Positions 18,107 to 26,060 of a stretch of 64,000 bases of DNA are shown here, piece by piece. The stretch is from Thermogemmatispora onikobensis. GTDB lineage: Bacteria > Chloroflexota > Ktedonobacteria > Ktedonobacterales > Ktedonobacteraceae. Made by a program: the position numbers and the translations under genes. The notes below the pieces were generated by a model that saw only the letters and a program-made list of their open reading frames with translations, had not been told where the DNA came from and did no database searches. Location: positions 1 to 64,000 of the forward strand of contig NZ_BDGT01000026.1 in NCBI RefSeq assembly GCF_001748285.1, in the 5' to 3' direction. The stretch's first letter is position 1, and each line of letters begins with the position of its first letter.

Positions 18107-19291
18107 TCAGAGGGAGGAAAGGGTAACGATCGTTTCGGTATGCATGCGCCTCTTCAGCAATGCCTGGTGAGCGGTACGTGGTGGTGGCAGGTAGCGACGG
18201 TTGGGAGGCAGTTCCCGCTCTTCCCAGCGCTCTAGCCGGAACCCCTGCCGCTGCGCCAGCAGCCAGAACAAACGGGCGTTCTGCAGGAAGGCGCCTCGCA
18301 GGCAGGAATTGCCCAGCACCACGATGGCGCGTCCGCCCGGGCGCAGCACGCGCCGCATCTCTGTGAGCAACGCCGCCAGATCCAGCAAGTAGCGCAGCAG
18401 CATCCCCTGCTCGCGGCTGGGCAGCTGCAGGAGCGTCTCCTGGCAAGCGGGGATCTCCTGCAGGGCCGTCAGGTCTGCGCCTGGGAGCGGCCCACGCTCG
18501 GCCCCGATACTGTTCGCCCGGATGGCGCGCAGCTCCCGCAAGCGGTAGCCGAGCCAGACCAGGGCCAGACGGTGCCCGCGCAGATAGTCGATGGCATTGA
18601 GATAGGGCGGAGAGGTCAGCACGACGTCGACGCTGTGATCGGCCAGCGAGGCCAGGTGGCGGGCGTCCTCTAAAGCGATCTCCGCTGCGCCGGCCTGGGG
18701 TGGCTGCGCTTCCAATCGGCTGGCGATCAGTTCCACGGCGCGAAGGAAGCCGTCCCGAACGGAGAAGGGCGTGTTCAGGCGCGTGCGGTGCGGGCGGCTG
18801 TGGGAGACATCGCGAGCCAGGGAGGCGCCCAGATCTTTGGTGATAATGATGCGGCTCAGGGCCAGCCGGAGGGCATCGCCGAGGGGGCCGTCCTCGTCGC
18901 GCAGGGCGGCGCTGAGGAGGCGGAGTGCTCCTTGTTGCGGTTCGGCAAACCAGTAATGGACGAAAGCGGCGGTCTCGGGATCGTCGTCGATCCAGGGCAG
19001 CGGGACCGGCGTCGCAGCGCCGCTGAGGCGCGCCACCAGCTGGTGGGCCCGTTGACGCAGCTGATCTGTATCCAGGGGGGTGGTCCAGACCCGGGCCATC
19101 AGGACGGCCAACGGGTCGATGTCGCGGCCAATGGCGCGCAGGCCGTGGTTGAGGGCCGCTCTCAGGACGGTGCCCGACCCCATCATCGGGTCCAGGACGA
19201 TGCTGCCCGCCGGGAACTGGGCCAGCTCGCTCAGCGCGACCTCGGGGGCCATCCGCGCTGGAAAGGGGTGCACGGGCTTCAGGTCTGTCAT
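18107..19291 (-). CDS. DNA methyltransferase of the TSPPY (beta/N4-N6 amino) class
   Basis: This 394-residue enzyme begins with the substrate/AdoMet region HPFPARMAPE and LDPMMGSGTV (residues about 8-45, motif I). The catalytic motif TSPPYLNAIDYLRGHRLAL is at about 207-225. This motif order, and SPPY rather than NPPY, points to amino-methylases acting on adenine N6 or cytosine N4. No restriction enzyme is adjacent. It is the first gene of the operon leading to HerA, has a good AGGAAGAG ribosome binding site, and is preceded by a promoter at 19450-19458. It probably marks host DNA so that the downstream NurA-HerA machine spares it, but a recognition sequence cannot be read. Confidence 0.85.
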   Translation of the reverse strand: MTDLKPVHPFPARMAPEVALSELAQFPAGSIVLDPMMGSGTVLRAALNHGLRAIGRDIDPLAVLMARVWTTPLDTDQLRQRAHQLVARLSGAATPVPLPWIDDDPETAAFVHYWFAEPQQGALRLLSAALRDEDGPLGDALRLALSRIIITKDLGASLARDVSHSRPHRTRLNTPFSVRDGFLRAVELIASRLEAQPPQAGAAEIALEDARHLASLADHSVDVVLTSPPYLNAIDYLRGHRLALVWLGYRLRELRAIRANSIGAERGPLPGADLTALQEIPACQETLLQLPSREQGMLLRYLLDLAALLTEMRRVLRPGGRAIVVLGNSCLRGAFLQNARLFWLLAQRQGFRLERWEERELPPNRRYLPPPRTAHQALLKRRMHTETIVTLSSL

Positions 19292-19449
19292 CGCTCTTCC
19301 TGACTTTCCTTGCCGTAGGGGCGCTCAATGGTCTTCCGCCGGCTAGAGGCTGTGCCTGACTGCCGTTGTCCCTGCCTTGCCTTGCCATAGCGAAGAACGG
19401 GCGCGCGTCGCTGACGTATTGCAGTGAGATCTATCGATCGCTCAATTGT

Positions 19450-19458
19450 ATTATATCA
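19450..19458 (-). promoter_or_regulatory. Extended -10 promoter of the methylase-sigma-ImmA-NurA-HerA operon
   Basis: On the minus strand TG-A-TATAAT is a perfect extended -10 element. The sequence 17 bp further up (CTAACG) is a poor -35, as is common for extended -10 promoters. The expected transcript start near 19443 leaves an untranslated leader of about 150 bases before the methylase ATG. Confidence 0.6.
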
Positions 19459-19590
19459 CAGGATCTGCTGATCGTTAGGCTGGCTCATCTTCCTCACCTT
19501 GTGGCTGCTGAAAGAGTAGAACAGCATGGCTGCCCTGTCCCATCAGCTCTAGCCAATCTCTGCGACTACAGACTTTCTTATAGCGTGGAA

Positions 19591-19627
19591 GAACTGGCTG
19601 ACCGGCGACCAGCCGGTCAGCCAGTTC
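19591..19627. repeat. Perfect 15-bp inverted repeat between divergent promoters
   Basis: Bases 19591-19605 are exactly complementary to 19613-19627 with a 7-nt spacer. It lies between the minus-strand promoter at 19450 and the plus-strand gntR promoter at 19683, where no gene should end. No T-run follows on either strand. It may be an operator, an insulating hairpin or the relic of a terminator of a lost gene. Confidence 0.7.
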
Positions 19628-19682
19628 GCTGCTCACGCAGGCCACTTTTCCCTTGAGGTGATCATTGTTTTGGTGGCCCCCC

Positions 19683-19731
19683 TTGATTTTTGATGGCCGG
19701 GACAGTAAAATGTCATTATGTTATGACATTT
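19683..19731 (+). promoter_or_regulatory. Promoter and GntR operator of the sugar-uptake operon
   Basis: TTGATT (19683-19688) and TAAAAT (19706-19711) are separated by exactly 17 bp. Overlapping the -10 and the start point is a near-perfect inverted repeat: AAATGTCAT (19708-19716), six bases, ATGACATTT (19723-19731). This placement, just before a GntR gene, is what negative autoregulation requires. Confidence 0.7.
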
Positions 19732-19757
19732 CAGAGAGCGGCGGAGGGAAGAGAGCG

Positions 19758-20519
19758 ATGGCGGAGCCTCGCTATCGAGCGGCATCCAAAAGCAGCCCGG
19801 TGCCCATGCACTTCCAGGTCGAGCGAGACATGCGCGAGCGCATCCTCAATGGCACCTGGAAACCGGGGCAGCAACTTCCAGGAGAGATGGAGCTATGCAA
19901 CCTCTACGGAGTCAGCCGTACCACGGTCCGTCAGGCTCTAGCGGTGCTGGTCGACGAGGGGCTGATCGTACGAGAGCGAGGGCGTGGCTCCTTTGTCCGT
20001 GATCTCACCATTACGGCGGGTGCCCGTGGGCTGACCTCCTTTAGCGATGAAATGGCCGCCCGAGGCATGCACGCTGGCGCTCGTGTGCTGAGCATTGGTC
20101 TGGAGCCTTCCACTCCCGACATGGCCCAGCGCCTGCATCTGGCTGCTGGCGAGAGCGTCGTCGTCATCCGCCGCGTGCGCTACGCCAACGACACCCCGAT
20201 CGGCATTCAGACCGCCTATTTACCGGCTGCGCGCTTTCCCGGGCTAGAGCGGGCCGACCTCAACGAGCGCTCGCTCTACCAGTATCTGGAAGAGCGCTAC
20301 GGTGTTGTGCCAGCTGAGGCCGTCGAAATCTTCGCGATGACCAGCATCAGCGGCCAGCAAGCGCAGCTGCTGCAGGTCAGCGAGGGGGCCTGTGGCTTCC
20401 ACGTCGAGCGTCTGACCTTCGATGAAGCCAAGCAACCCTTTGAATTTGTCGTCTCGATCCTGCGCGGTGACCGCTATCGAGTCCAGCTCTTTCTGCGGGC
20501 TTCGCGCAGGCAGCGCTAG
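19758..20519 (+). CDS. GntR/HutC-family transcriptional regulator with UTRA ligand domain
   Basis: This 253-residue protein has an N-terminal winged helix-turn-helix (residues about 17-85: MRERILNGTWKPGQQLPGE and SRTTVRQALAVLVDEGLI). A UTRA domain (about 100-250) follows, which in HutC-type regulators binds a small sugar phosphate or similar ligand. The ATG at 19758 has GGAGGGAAGAG upstream. An ORF start at 19665 would place the promoter and operator inside the gene, so it is rejected. It heads an operon for a SIS isomerase, a sugar ABC transporter and a ROK kinase. It probably represses them, releasing on a phosphorylated sugar made by that pathway. Confidence 0.9.
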   Translation: MAEPRYRAASKSSPVPMHFQVERDMRERILNGTWKPGQQLPGEMELCNLYGVSRTTVRQALAVLVDEGLIVRERGRGSFVRDLTITAGARGLTSFSDEMAARGMHAGARVLSIGLEPSTPDMAQRLHLAAGESVVVIRRVRYANDTPIGIQTAYLPAARFPGLERADLNERSLYQYLEERYGVVPAEAVEIFAMTSISGQQAQLLQVSEGACGFHVERLTFDEAKQPFEFVVSILRGDRYRVQLFLRASRRQR

Positions 20520-20580
20520 CGGCGTGGTGCCGGCTGGAAGGCGCTCTCGCGCACCATCTCTCCAGACTGAAGGAGTGAGC

Positions 20581-21333
20581 ATGCACCAGGAAGTACCCTA
20601 TCTTTCAGCAGTCGCCCACACCATTGACAAGCTTCAAGAGCAGAGCGAACAGATCCGCCTGGTCGCCGAACGCGCCGCCGACGTGATTGCCGCTCATCAC
20701 TGGGTGCGCCTCTTTGGCAGCGGGCATTCTGTGCTGCCTGTACAGGACTGCTTCCCGCGCTATGGCGGCTATGTCGGTTTCTACCCGATGATGGACCCGC
20801 GGCTGATGTGGACCGCTGTCAGCGGGCCAGGTGGGGCAGAAGAGCTGCTCTGGCTGGAGCGTCAGGAAGACTACATACGCATCTTCTTGCGTCACACACG
20901 CTGGGACCCTGCCGACATGCTGATCGTCATCTCGCACGGCGGGCAGAATGCAGCGCCGGTAGAGATGGCCCTGGCGGCCAAGGCGGCGGGCCTCTACGTA
21001 GTAGCGATCACTTCCGAGGAGAACCATCGCTATCGGCCTGCCACTCACTCTAGCGGGAAGAAGCTCGGGGACATAGCCGATGTCGTGCTCTTCAACGGGG
21101 TCCCCTCAGAGGATGCCGTTGTCGCGGTCCCGGGGGTAGCGGGCAAAGTAGGCGGCCTCTCGACGCTGGCCGCGATCGCCCTGGTGCAGGCCATCGTCTC
21201 CGAAACGGCCCTGGCCCTCGCCCGCCGCGGCTACCTGGTCCGGCCCTTCGCCTCTCCCAACACCGAGGGCATCAGTCCCCGCAACAACGAGGAGGTCTAC
21301 GAAGAATTTCGTCGTCGTTTGTACGGCGCTTGA
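20581..21333 (+). CDS. SIS-domain sugar isomerase-like protein (UPF0309 type)
   Basis: This 250-residue protein is one SIS (sugar isomerase) domain. The phosphosugar-binding loops are seen in LFGSGHSVLPVQD (residues about 44-56) and in DMLIVISHGGQNAAPVEMA (about 113-131). SIS proteins bind phosphosugars or act as isomerases, deaminases or etherases. The length and motifs fit the UPF0309 group, often beside sugar transporters and ROK kinases, as here. ATG 20581 is preceded by AAGGAG. The exact sugar is unknown; amino sugars are a reasonable guess. Confidence 0.82.
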   Translation: MHQEVPYLSAVAHTIDKLQEQSEQIRLVAERAADVIAAHHWVRLFGSGHSVLPVQDCFPRYGGYVGFYPMMDPRLMWTAVSGPGGAEELLWLERQEDYIRIFLRHTRWDPADMLIVISHGGQNAAPVEMALAAKAAGLYVVAITSEENHRYRPATHSSGKKLGDIADVVLFNGVPSEDAVVAVPGVAGKVGGLSTLAAIALVQAIVSETALALARRGYLVRPFASPNTEGISPRNNEEVYEEFRRRLYGA

Positions 21334-21515
21334 CTGAGAAGCGCTGTCCTGTCCACCATCGCTGTTGCGAGCTTCTTTCTGGCTGATCGATCTCCAACAG
21401 CGCCCACTCATGCGATCGGCGGCAGAGGCCAGCGCTCTTCTGGCCGACCCGGCCTGTGAAGCTGTCCCCCGGCCCCGGCCCAGCTCGTGCATGAGATACT
21501 TCTCTGGAGGTAGCT

Positions 21516-22862
21516 ATGCTACGCTTTTCACTTACGCGCCCGACGCTGCGAGCCACGCTCGTGCTGGTCCTCTTCTCCCTCCTGCTGGCTGCCTGCGGCG
21601 GCACCAGCACAGGCTCATCCTCCGGTAAAGTGACGATTACCTACCTGACGCACTGGTCGGGTCCCCAGGTTGACCAGCTCAACCAGGCTATCAGCACCTA
21701 TGAAAAGTTGCATCCCGAAGTGACGGTCCAGGTGCGCACCGTGCCGTTCGGCAACCTTTTGACGACGATCACCACCCAGGGGAGCAGTGCCAGCGGGCCG
21801 ACGATCATGGGGATCTACAATCTCTGGCTGCCTCAGCTCGTGCAGGACGGCCTGGTAGCCCAGGCCCCGACCACCTTTGTCCAGGATATCCAGCGGGCCT
21901 ATCCGCAGAACGTCGTTTCCGCCGTTCAGGTCGACGGCAAGACCTATGGCTATCCCAACGAAGTTGATCTCTACGCTCTCAATTACAACCAAGCCCTCTT
22001 CCGCGAAGCCGGTATAGCCAACCCTCCGGCCACCTGGGACGAACTGGTCAGCGATGCTGTGAAACTGACCAAGCGCGACAGTTCCGGCAAGATTCTCCAG
22101 CAGGGCTTTGGCGTCATCATCAGCTGGAATAGCGGCGTCGTCCACCCGTGGCTCTCGCTCGTGGATTCGGACGGCGGCCAGCTCCTGTCTGCCGATCACA
22201 AGCCCCTCCTGACCAGCCAGGCGGCCCTTGATGCAGCGAACCTCTACTATCAGCTGATTTTCCAGAAGAAGGTCACCGATCCGGCGATGGGCCAGGCCAA
22301 CGCCTCGACAACCGGACCCTATCTTGAGAACTTCGTCGCGGGCAAGACGGCGATGATTATTATGGCCAACTGGTGGGAGAGCAACCTCAAGGCCGGCATG
22401 GGAGCGCGCTTTAGCGATGTCGGCACGGCTCCTATTCCGGTGGGACCGCACGGCAGCGGCTCCCATAGCGTGTCGTATTCCTGGAGCACGGTCGTCAACG
22501 CCAATGCTGACCCGGCCCAGCAAGAGGCGGCCTGGCAGTTCTTGCAGTGGCTCAACGGCCCTCAGAGTGGCAAAAATGGCTCCTCGGCAATGGGTGATAT
22601 CCTGATGGGGATGGGGATTCTGCCAAGTCGTACCTCGGATCTGGCGGCCCATCAGGCCGACTTGAGCGAGCCGTTCATCAGCACCTATGTCCAGCAGCTC
22701 AAGAACAGCGTTCCGTTCCCGACGGTGCTGGGTGGCGATGAACTCACGACCAGCCTGCAGAAGTCGCTGGAGGCGCTCATGTACGGCCAGAGTTCGCCTC
22801 AGCAGGCGATGACTCAGGCGCAGAACAACCTCAGCCAGATTCTTAGTCGCTACTATGCCTGA
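21516..22862 (+). CDS. ABC sugar transporter substrate-binding lipoprotein (CUT1 type)
   Basis: This 448-residue protein has a signal peptide with lipobox LLAAC and lipid-modified cysteine at residue 27, followed by a GTSTGSSSG linker. The mature part has the family-1 solute-binding pattern (ITYLTHWSGPQVDQLNQAI; YGYPNEVDLYALNYN; WDELVSDAVKLT). It binds a sugar outside the membrane and hands it to the two permeases encoded next. SD: GGAGGT. A 255-bp gap with a stem-loop separates it from the permeases, a usual arrangement that makes the binding protein in excess. No ATPase gene is present, so an MsmK-like shared ATPase elsewhere is expected. Confidence 0.92.
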   Translation: MLRFSLTRPTLRATLVLVLFSLLLAACGGTSTGSSSGKVTITYLTHWSGPQVDQLNQAISTYEKLHPEVTVQVRTVPFGNLLTTITTQGSSASGPTIMGIYNLWLPQLVQDGLVAQAPTTFVQDIQRAYPQNVVSAVQVDGKTYGYPNEVDLYALNYNQALFREAGIANPPATWDELVSDAVKLTKRDSSGKILQQGFGVIISWNSGVVHPWLSLVDSDGGQLLSADHKPLLTSQAALDAANLYYQLIFQKKVTDPAMGQANASTTGPYLENFVAGKTAMIIMANWWESNLKAGMGARFSDVGTAPIPVGPHGSGSHSVSYSWSTVVNANADPAQQEAAWQFLQWLNGPQSGKNGSSAMGDILMGMGILPSRTSDLAAHQADLSEPFISTYVQQLKNSVPFPTVLGGDELTTSLQKSLEALMYGQSSPQQAMTQAQNNLSQILSRYYA

Positions 22863-22999
22863 TATGGTGTAGGTGGGACGGAACAGGATTCCTGATACTG
22901 GGGGCAGGAGAGCCGGAGAAAGGAGGTCCTGCGGGGCCGCTGGCAGACGCTTCGATCTGAGCAGCGCTGGCCTCGTGCAGGCCGCCCAGGCGGCGCATA

Positions 23000-23035
23000 C
23001 CCGGGAGAGAGTGAGAACGCTCCATCTCTCCCGGG
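23000..23035 (+). promoter_or_regulatory. Stem-loop between binding-protein and permease genes
   Basis: An 11-bp perfect inverted repeat (23000-23010 with 23025-23035, 14-nt loop) is followed by a C/T-rich tract. Its place after the lipoprotein gene suggests partial termination or protection of the upstream mRNA end. Confidence 0.5.
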
Positions 23036-23117
23036 AGGGCTGTACCTCCTTTCTCTTCCCTTCTCCAGGGTTGCCCATGAGGGAGCTGAAAGCTTCCTGT
23101 GAAGGGAGGGTCTGCAA

Positions 23118-24008
23118 TTGATACAGCGGCAGCGCTCGCTGATCCGCTCCAGGTCGCTGGCCACGCTCGGTTTTCTCAGCCCGGGCCTGGGCTTACTGAT
23201 CGTCTTTGTCGCAGTGCCGATTCTCTTAACGGCCTGGATCAGCTTGCATCAAGGCTCGATGGCCATTCCTTACTCGCGCATGCGCTGGGTCGGCTTCAGT
23301 AACTACGCGACCATCTTTGAACAGCCAATTTTTCGCACGGCTCTGCTCAATGTCTTTCTCTATTCGCTGGCCAATCTCGTGATCATTCTGCCGCTCTCTA
23401 TTCTGCTCGGCCTTTTTCTGTACCAGGCCCAGGTTTACGGGCGCAATGTCTTGCGCACGGTCCTCTTCCTGCCCTATATGATACCGACGGTGGCGGTAGC
23501 CATTGTTTGGGGCTATCTCTATGAGCCTCAGTATGGCCCCCTCAATGAGATCCTGAGCTGGCTGCATTTGCCTGCGCAGGGCTGGCTAGGCTCCGTCTAT
23601 GAAGCCATGCTCTCGCTGGTCATTTTGAATGTCTGGCAGACGCTGGGCTACTATGTGGTCATGGTGGTGGCGGGCCTGACAGAGATTCCCCAGGAGTATT
23701 ACGAGGCCGCTGCTCTTGATGGGGCCGGCTGGTGGCGCCGTCACTGGTCTATTACCCTTCCCCTGCTACGGCGCACGCTGGCCTTTGTCTTTGTGATTCT
23801 GACCATCAATACGCTGCAGGTCTTCGATCCTGTCTATGTGCTGACGCAAGGCTCGCCGGTCAATTCAACCGATGTCGCTGCCTATGAGATGTACATCACA
23901 GCCTTTAACTATGGGCAGGCGGGACTGGCGAGCGCGATGGCGATGGTCATGCTGGCCATTGTGCTGGTGCTCTCCCTGCTCCAGCTGCGTCTCTTCCGCT
24001 CCCTGTGA
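23118..24008 (+). CDS. ABC sugar transporter permease (MalF-like)
   Basis: In this 296-residue membrane protein six hydrophobic segments are visible (for example GLGLLIVFVAVPILLTAWI and IILPLSILLGLFL). The cytoplasmic EAA loop, EYYEAAALDGAGWWRRHWSITLPLL (residues about 194-218), contacts the ATPase. The start is TTG at 23118 with GGAGGG upstream; no ATG is suitably placed. It forms the transmembrane pore together with the next gene. Confidence 0.92.
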   Translation: MIQRQRSLIRSRSLATLGFLSPGLGLLIVFVAVPILLTAWISLHQGSMAIPYSRMRWVGFSNYATIFEQPIFRTALLNVFLYSLANLVIILPLSILLGLFLYQAQVYGRNVLRTVLFLPYMIPTVAVAIVWGYLYEPQYGPLNEILSWLHLPAQGWLGSVYEAMLSLVILNVWQTLGYYVVMVVAGLTEIPQEYYEAAALDGAGWWRRHWSITLPLLRRTLAFVFVILTINTLQVFDPVYVLTQGSPVNSTDVAAYEMYITAFNYGQAGLASAMAMVMLAIVLVLSLLQLRLFRSL

Positions 24009-24117
24009 TGACCAGCAAGGAAGGGATGGGGAGCAAGCCGCGCGAGGGCGGGAGCAATCTGACGCGCAGGTCCCCTCCAGGGGCTTGAATGAATCCAGAC
24101 GACGAAGGAGAGCAAAG

Positions 24118-24984
24118 ATGTCGGTCTATGTCAAGAGCTATCGGCGCCACAGTCGGGGACGGCGCTGGCTCTCGCTGGCGCTGCAGTATCTCTGTGTGGC
24201 GCTCATCCTGGCGGTGATGCTGTTCCCCTTCTTCTGGTTGCTTGCTTCCAGTTTGAAGTCACCAGAGGACCTGGAGGCGCTGCCGCCGGTCTGGTGGCCT
24301 GCGCACCCGGCTTTTTCTTCGTATCGGACCGTCTTCGAGGTCACGCCTTTTGCGCGCGCTATTCTTAATTCGCTGATCGTGACTGTCTGCTCAACGACGG
24401 GCATTCTGCTCACCAGTATCATGGCCGGCTATGTCTTTGCCAAACATCAGTTTCGAGGGAAAAATACGCTCTTCGTCGGCGTTCTGGCAACCATGATGGT
24501 TCCTCAATTTGTCATGTTGATCCCCCTCTATCGCATGATGGCGGCCCTGCATCTCGATAATACCTATCCGGGCCTGATTCTGCCCAATCTGGCCAACGGC
24601 TTCGGCATCTTCTTGATGCGTCAGTTTATTGCCGGGATTCCCGATGAGCTGCTGGAGGCCGCCCGTCTGGATGGAGCCTCGGAGTGGACGCTTCTCTGGC
24701 GCGTAGTGGTGCCTTTGCTGCGTCCGGCGGCGGCGGCGCTGGTCTTATTCGCCTTCGTCTTCCAGTGGAACAATTTCCTCTGGCCTCTCTCGATGGTCTA
24801 CTCGCCGGAGATGAGCACGGTGGTCCTCTCGCTGAATGGACTGCGGACCTATACATCGAGCGTCACCTTCACCAATATTGTCATGGCCGGCACGGCGATC
24901 GGCATTCTGCCCAGTGTGCTGCTGACGCTGTGGGCGCAGCGCTACTTTATCGAAGGGATCTCACTGACCGGCATTAAAGGCTAA
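24118..24984 (+). CDS. ABC sugar transporter permease (MalG-like)
   Basis: This 288-residue protein shows six transmembrane stretches, the first at residues about 21-43 (LQYLCVALILAVMLFPFFWLL without the last residues). The EAA motif ELLEAARLDGASEWTLLWRVV is at about 180-200. The ATG at 24118 has AAGGAG before it; an upstream frame from 23872 overlaps the previous gene and is not used. It pairs with the MalF-like permease in the CUT1 importer. Confidence 0.92.
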   Translation: MSVYVKSYRRHSRGRRWLSLALQYLCVALILAVMLFPFFWLLASSLKSPEDLEALPPVWWPAHPAFSSYRTVFEVTPFARAILNSLIVTVCSTTGILLTSIMAGYVFAKHQFRGKNTLFVGVLATMMVPQFVMLIPLYRMMAALHLDNTYPGLILPNLANGFGIFLMRQFIAGIPDELLEAARLDGASEWTLLWRVVVPLLRPAAAALVLFAFVFQWNNFLWPLSMVYSPEMSTVVLSLNGLRTYTSSVTFTNIVMAGTAIGILPSVLLTLWAQRYFIEGISLTGIKG

Positions 24985-25034
24985 GCTGGTCTGGCGTTGA
25001 GCATCACAATGGCAGCAGGAGGTCTGCAGAGACA

Positions 25035-25919
25035 ATGGAGCTGGGCATCGATGTCGGCGGTACGAAGATCCAGGGTGCCTACCTCACCGGGACCGACGAG
25101 GTGATTCTGACGCCCCGTATGAGAACCCCGGCGAGCTATGAGGAGTTTCTGAGCACGCTGGTAGAGCTGGTTGAAACGGTGGCTCAGCAGCAGGGAGAGC
25201 CGGTGATGCGCATTGGTCTGGGGCTGCCAGGTACCTGCACCCGGCGCCGCTCCCTCTGGGTGCCGAATCTCCCCTTTTTGCATGAGCGCGAGCTGGCTGC
25301 GGAGTTGGAGCAGCGCCTGGGGGCGGCGGTGGTCTTGAGCAATGATGCGCAGCTGGCGCTCCTGGGTGAAGCCTGGCGGGGAGCGGCGCGCGGACGCCAG
25401 CAGGTCGCCCTGGTGAGTGTCGGCACGGGGGTCGGCGGGGCCTTGATGCTGGGGGGGCGGCTGGTCAGGGGGGCACATGGGAGCGCCGGCGCCTTTGGCT
25501 GGCTCACTCTCGATCGCACTCATCTCCCTGATCCCGATCATGGCTTTCTGGAGTTAGTGGCTTCGGGCAGCGCCCTGGCTGCTCGCGGCCAGCAGCTTGA
25601 CCCGCCTCTGACCTCGTATGAAGTAATTGCTCAGGCCCGGCAAGGGCAGCCAGCCTGTCTGGCCCTTGTCAAAGAGATGGGCCACCTGCTAGGGCTGGCC
25701 CTGGCAAGCATTGCGAGCCTGTTTGATCCTGAGCTGATTATCATCACAGGTGGCCTTTGTGAGGCGTTTGATCTCTTCTCCCCCTGGTGGCGCGAGGATC
25801 TCGCGCGCTATGGGGCGCCAGCGGTGCGCGAGACGCCGATTGTCCCTGCGCTTCTTGGGGACAAGGCCGCCGCCTACGGTGCCCTGCGCGCCGCTCTCTC
25901 AGGCGCTGATTTCCTCTGA
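25035..25919 (+). CDS. ROK-family sugar kinase-like protein lacking the zinc motif
   Basis: This 294-residue protein has the N-terminal phosphate loop LGIDVGGTKIQGA and the catalytic-aspartate segment LSNDAQLALLGE. The glycine-rich VGTGVGGALMLGG and HGSAGAFGW segments and a C-terminal IITGGLCEAFD complete the fold. ROK kinases phosphorylate sugars such as glucose or N-acetylamino sugars. The usual zinc site, GEIGH histidine plus CxCGxxGCxE, is absent: the region reads GAFGW and then PDPDHGFLELVASGSA. It closes the sugar operon, so kinase activity on the imported sugar remains the best guess, with uncertain zinc dependence. SD: GCAGGAGG. Confidence 0.85.
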   Translation: MELGIDVGGTKIQGAYLTGTDEVILTPRMRTPASYEEFLSTLVELVETVAQQQGEPVMRIGLGLPGTCTRRRSLWVPNLPFLHERELAAELEQRLGAAVVLSNDAQLALLGEAWRGAARGRQQVALVSVGTGVGGALMLGGRLVRGAHGSAGAFGWLTLDRTHLPDPDHGFLELVASGSALAARGQQLDPPLTSYEVIAQARQGQPACLALVKEMGHLLGLALASIASLFDPELIIITGGLCEAFDLFSPWWREDLARYGAPAVRETPIVPALLGDKAAAYGALRAALSGADFL

Positions 25920-26060
25920 TGGCCTGGCCTTTCTTTGCCTGCTTGACTGCTGGAAGGGCGGGCGCAGCTCTGCAGCTCTTTCCCTACTACAAGGGAGCCT
26001 GGTCCCAGCGGAAGCGGCCAGCTCACCTGCCAGGCCAGGACCAGGCCCTCGCTGACTGAC

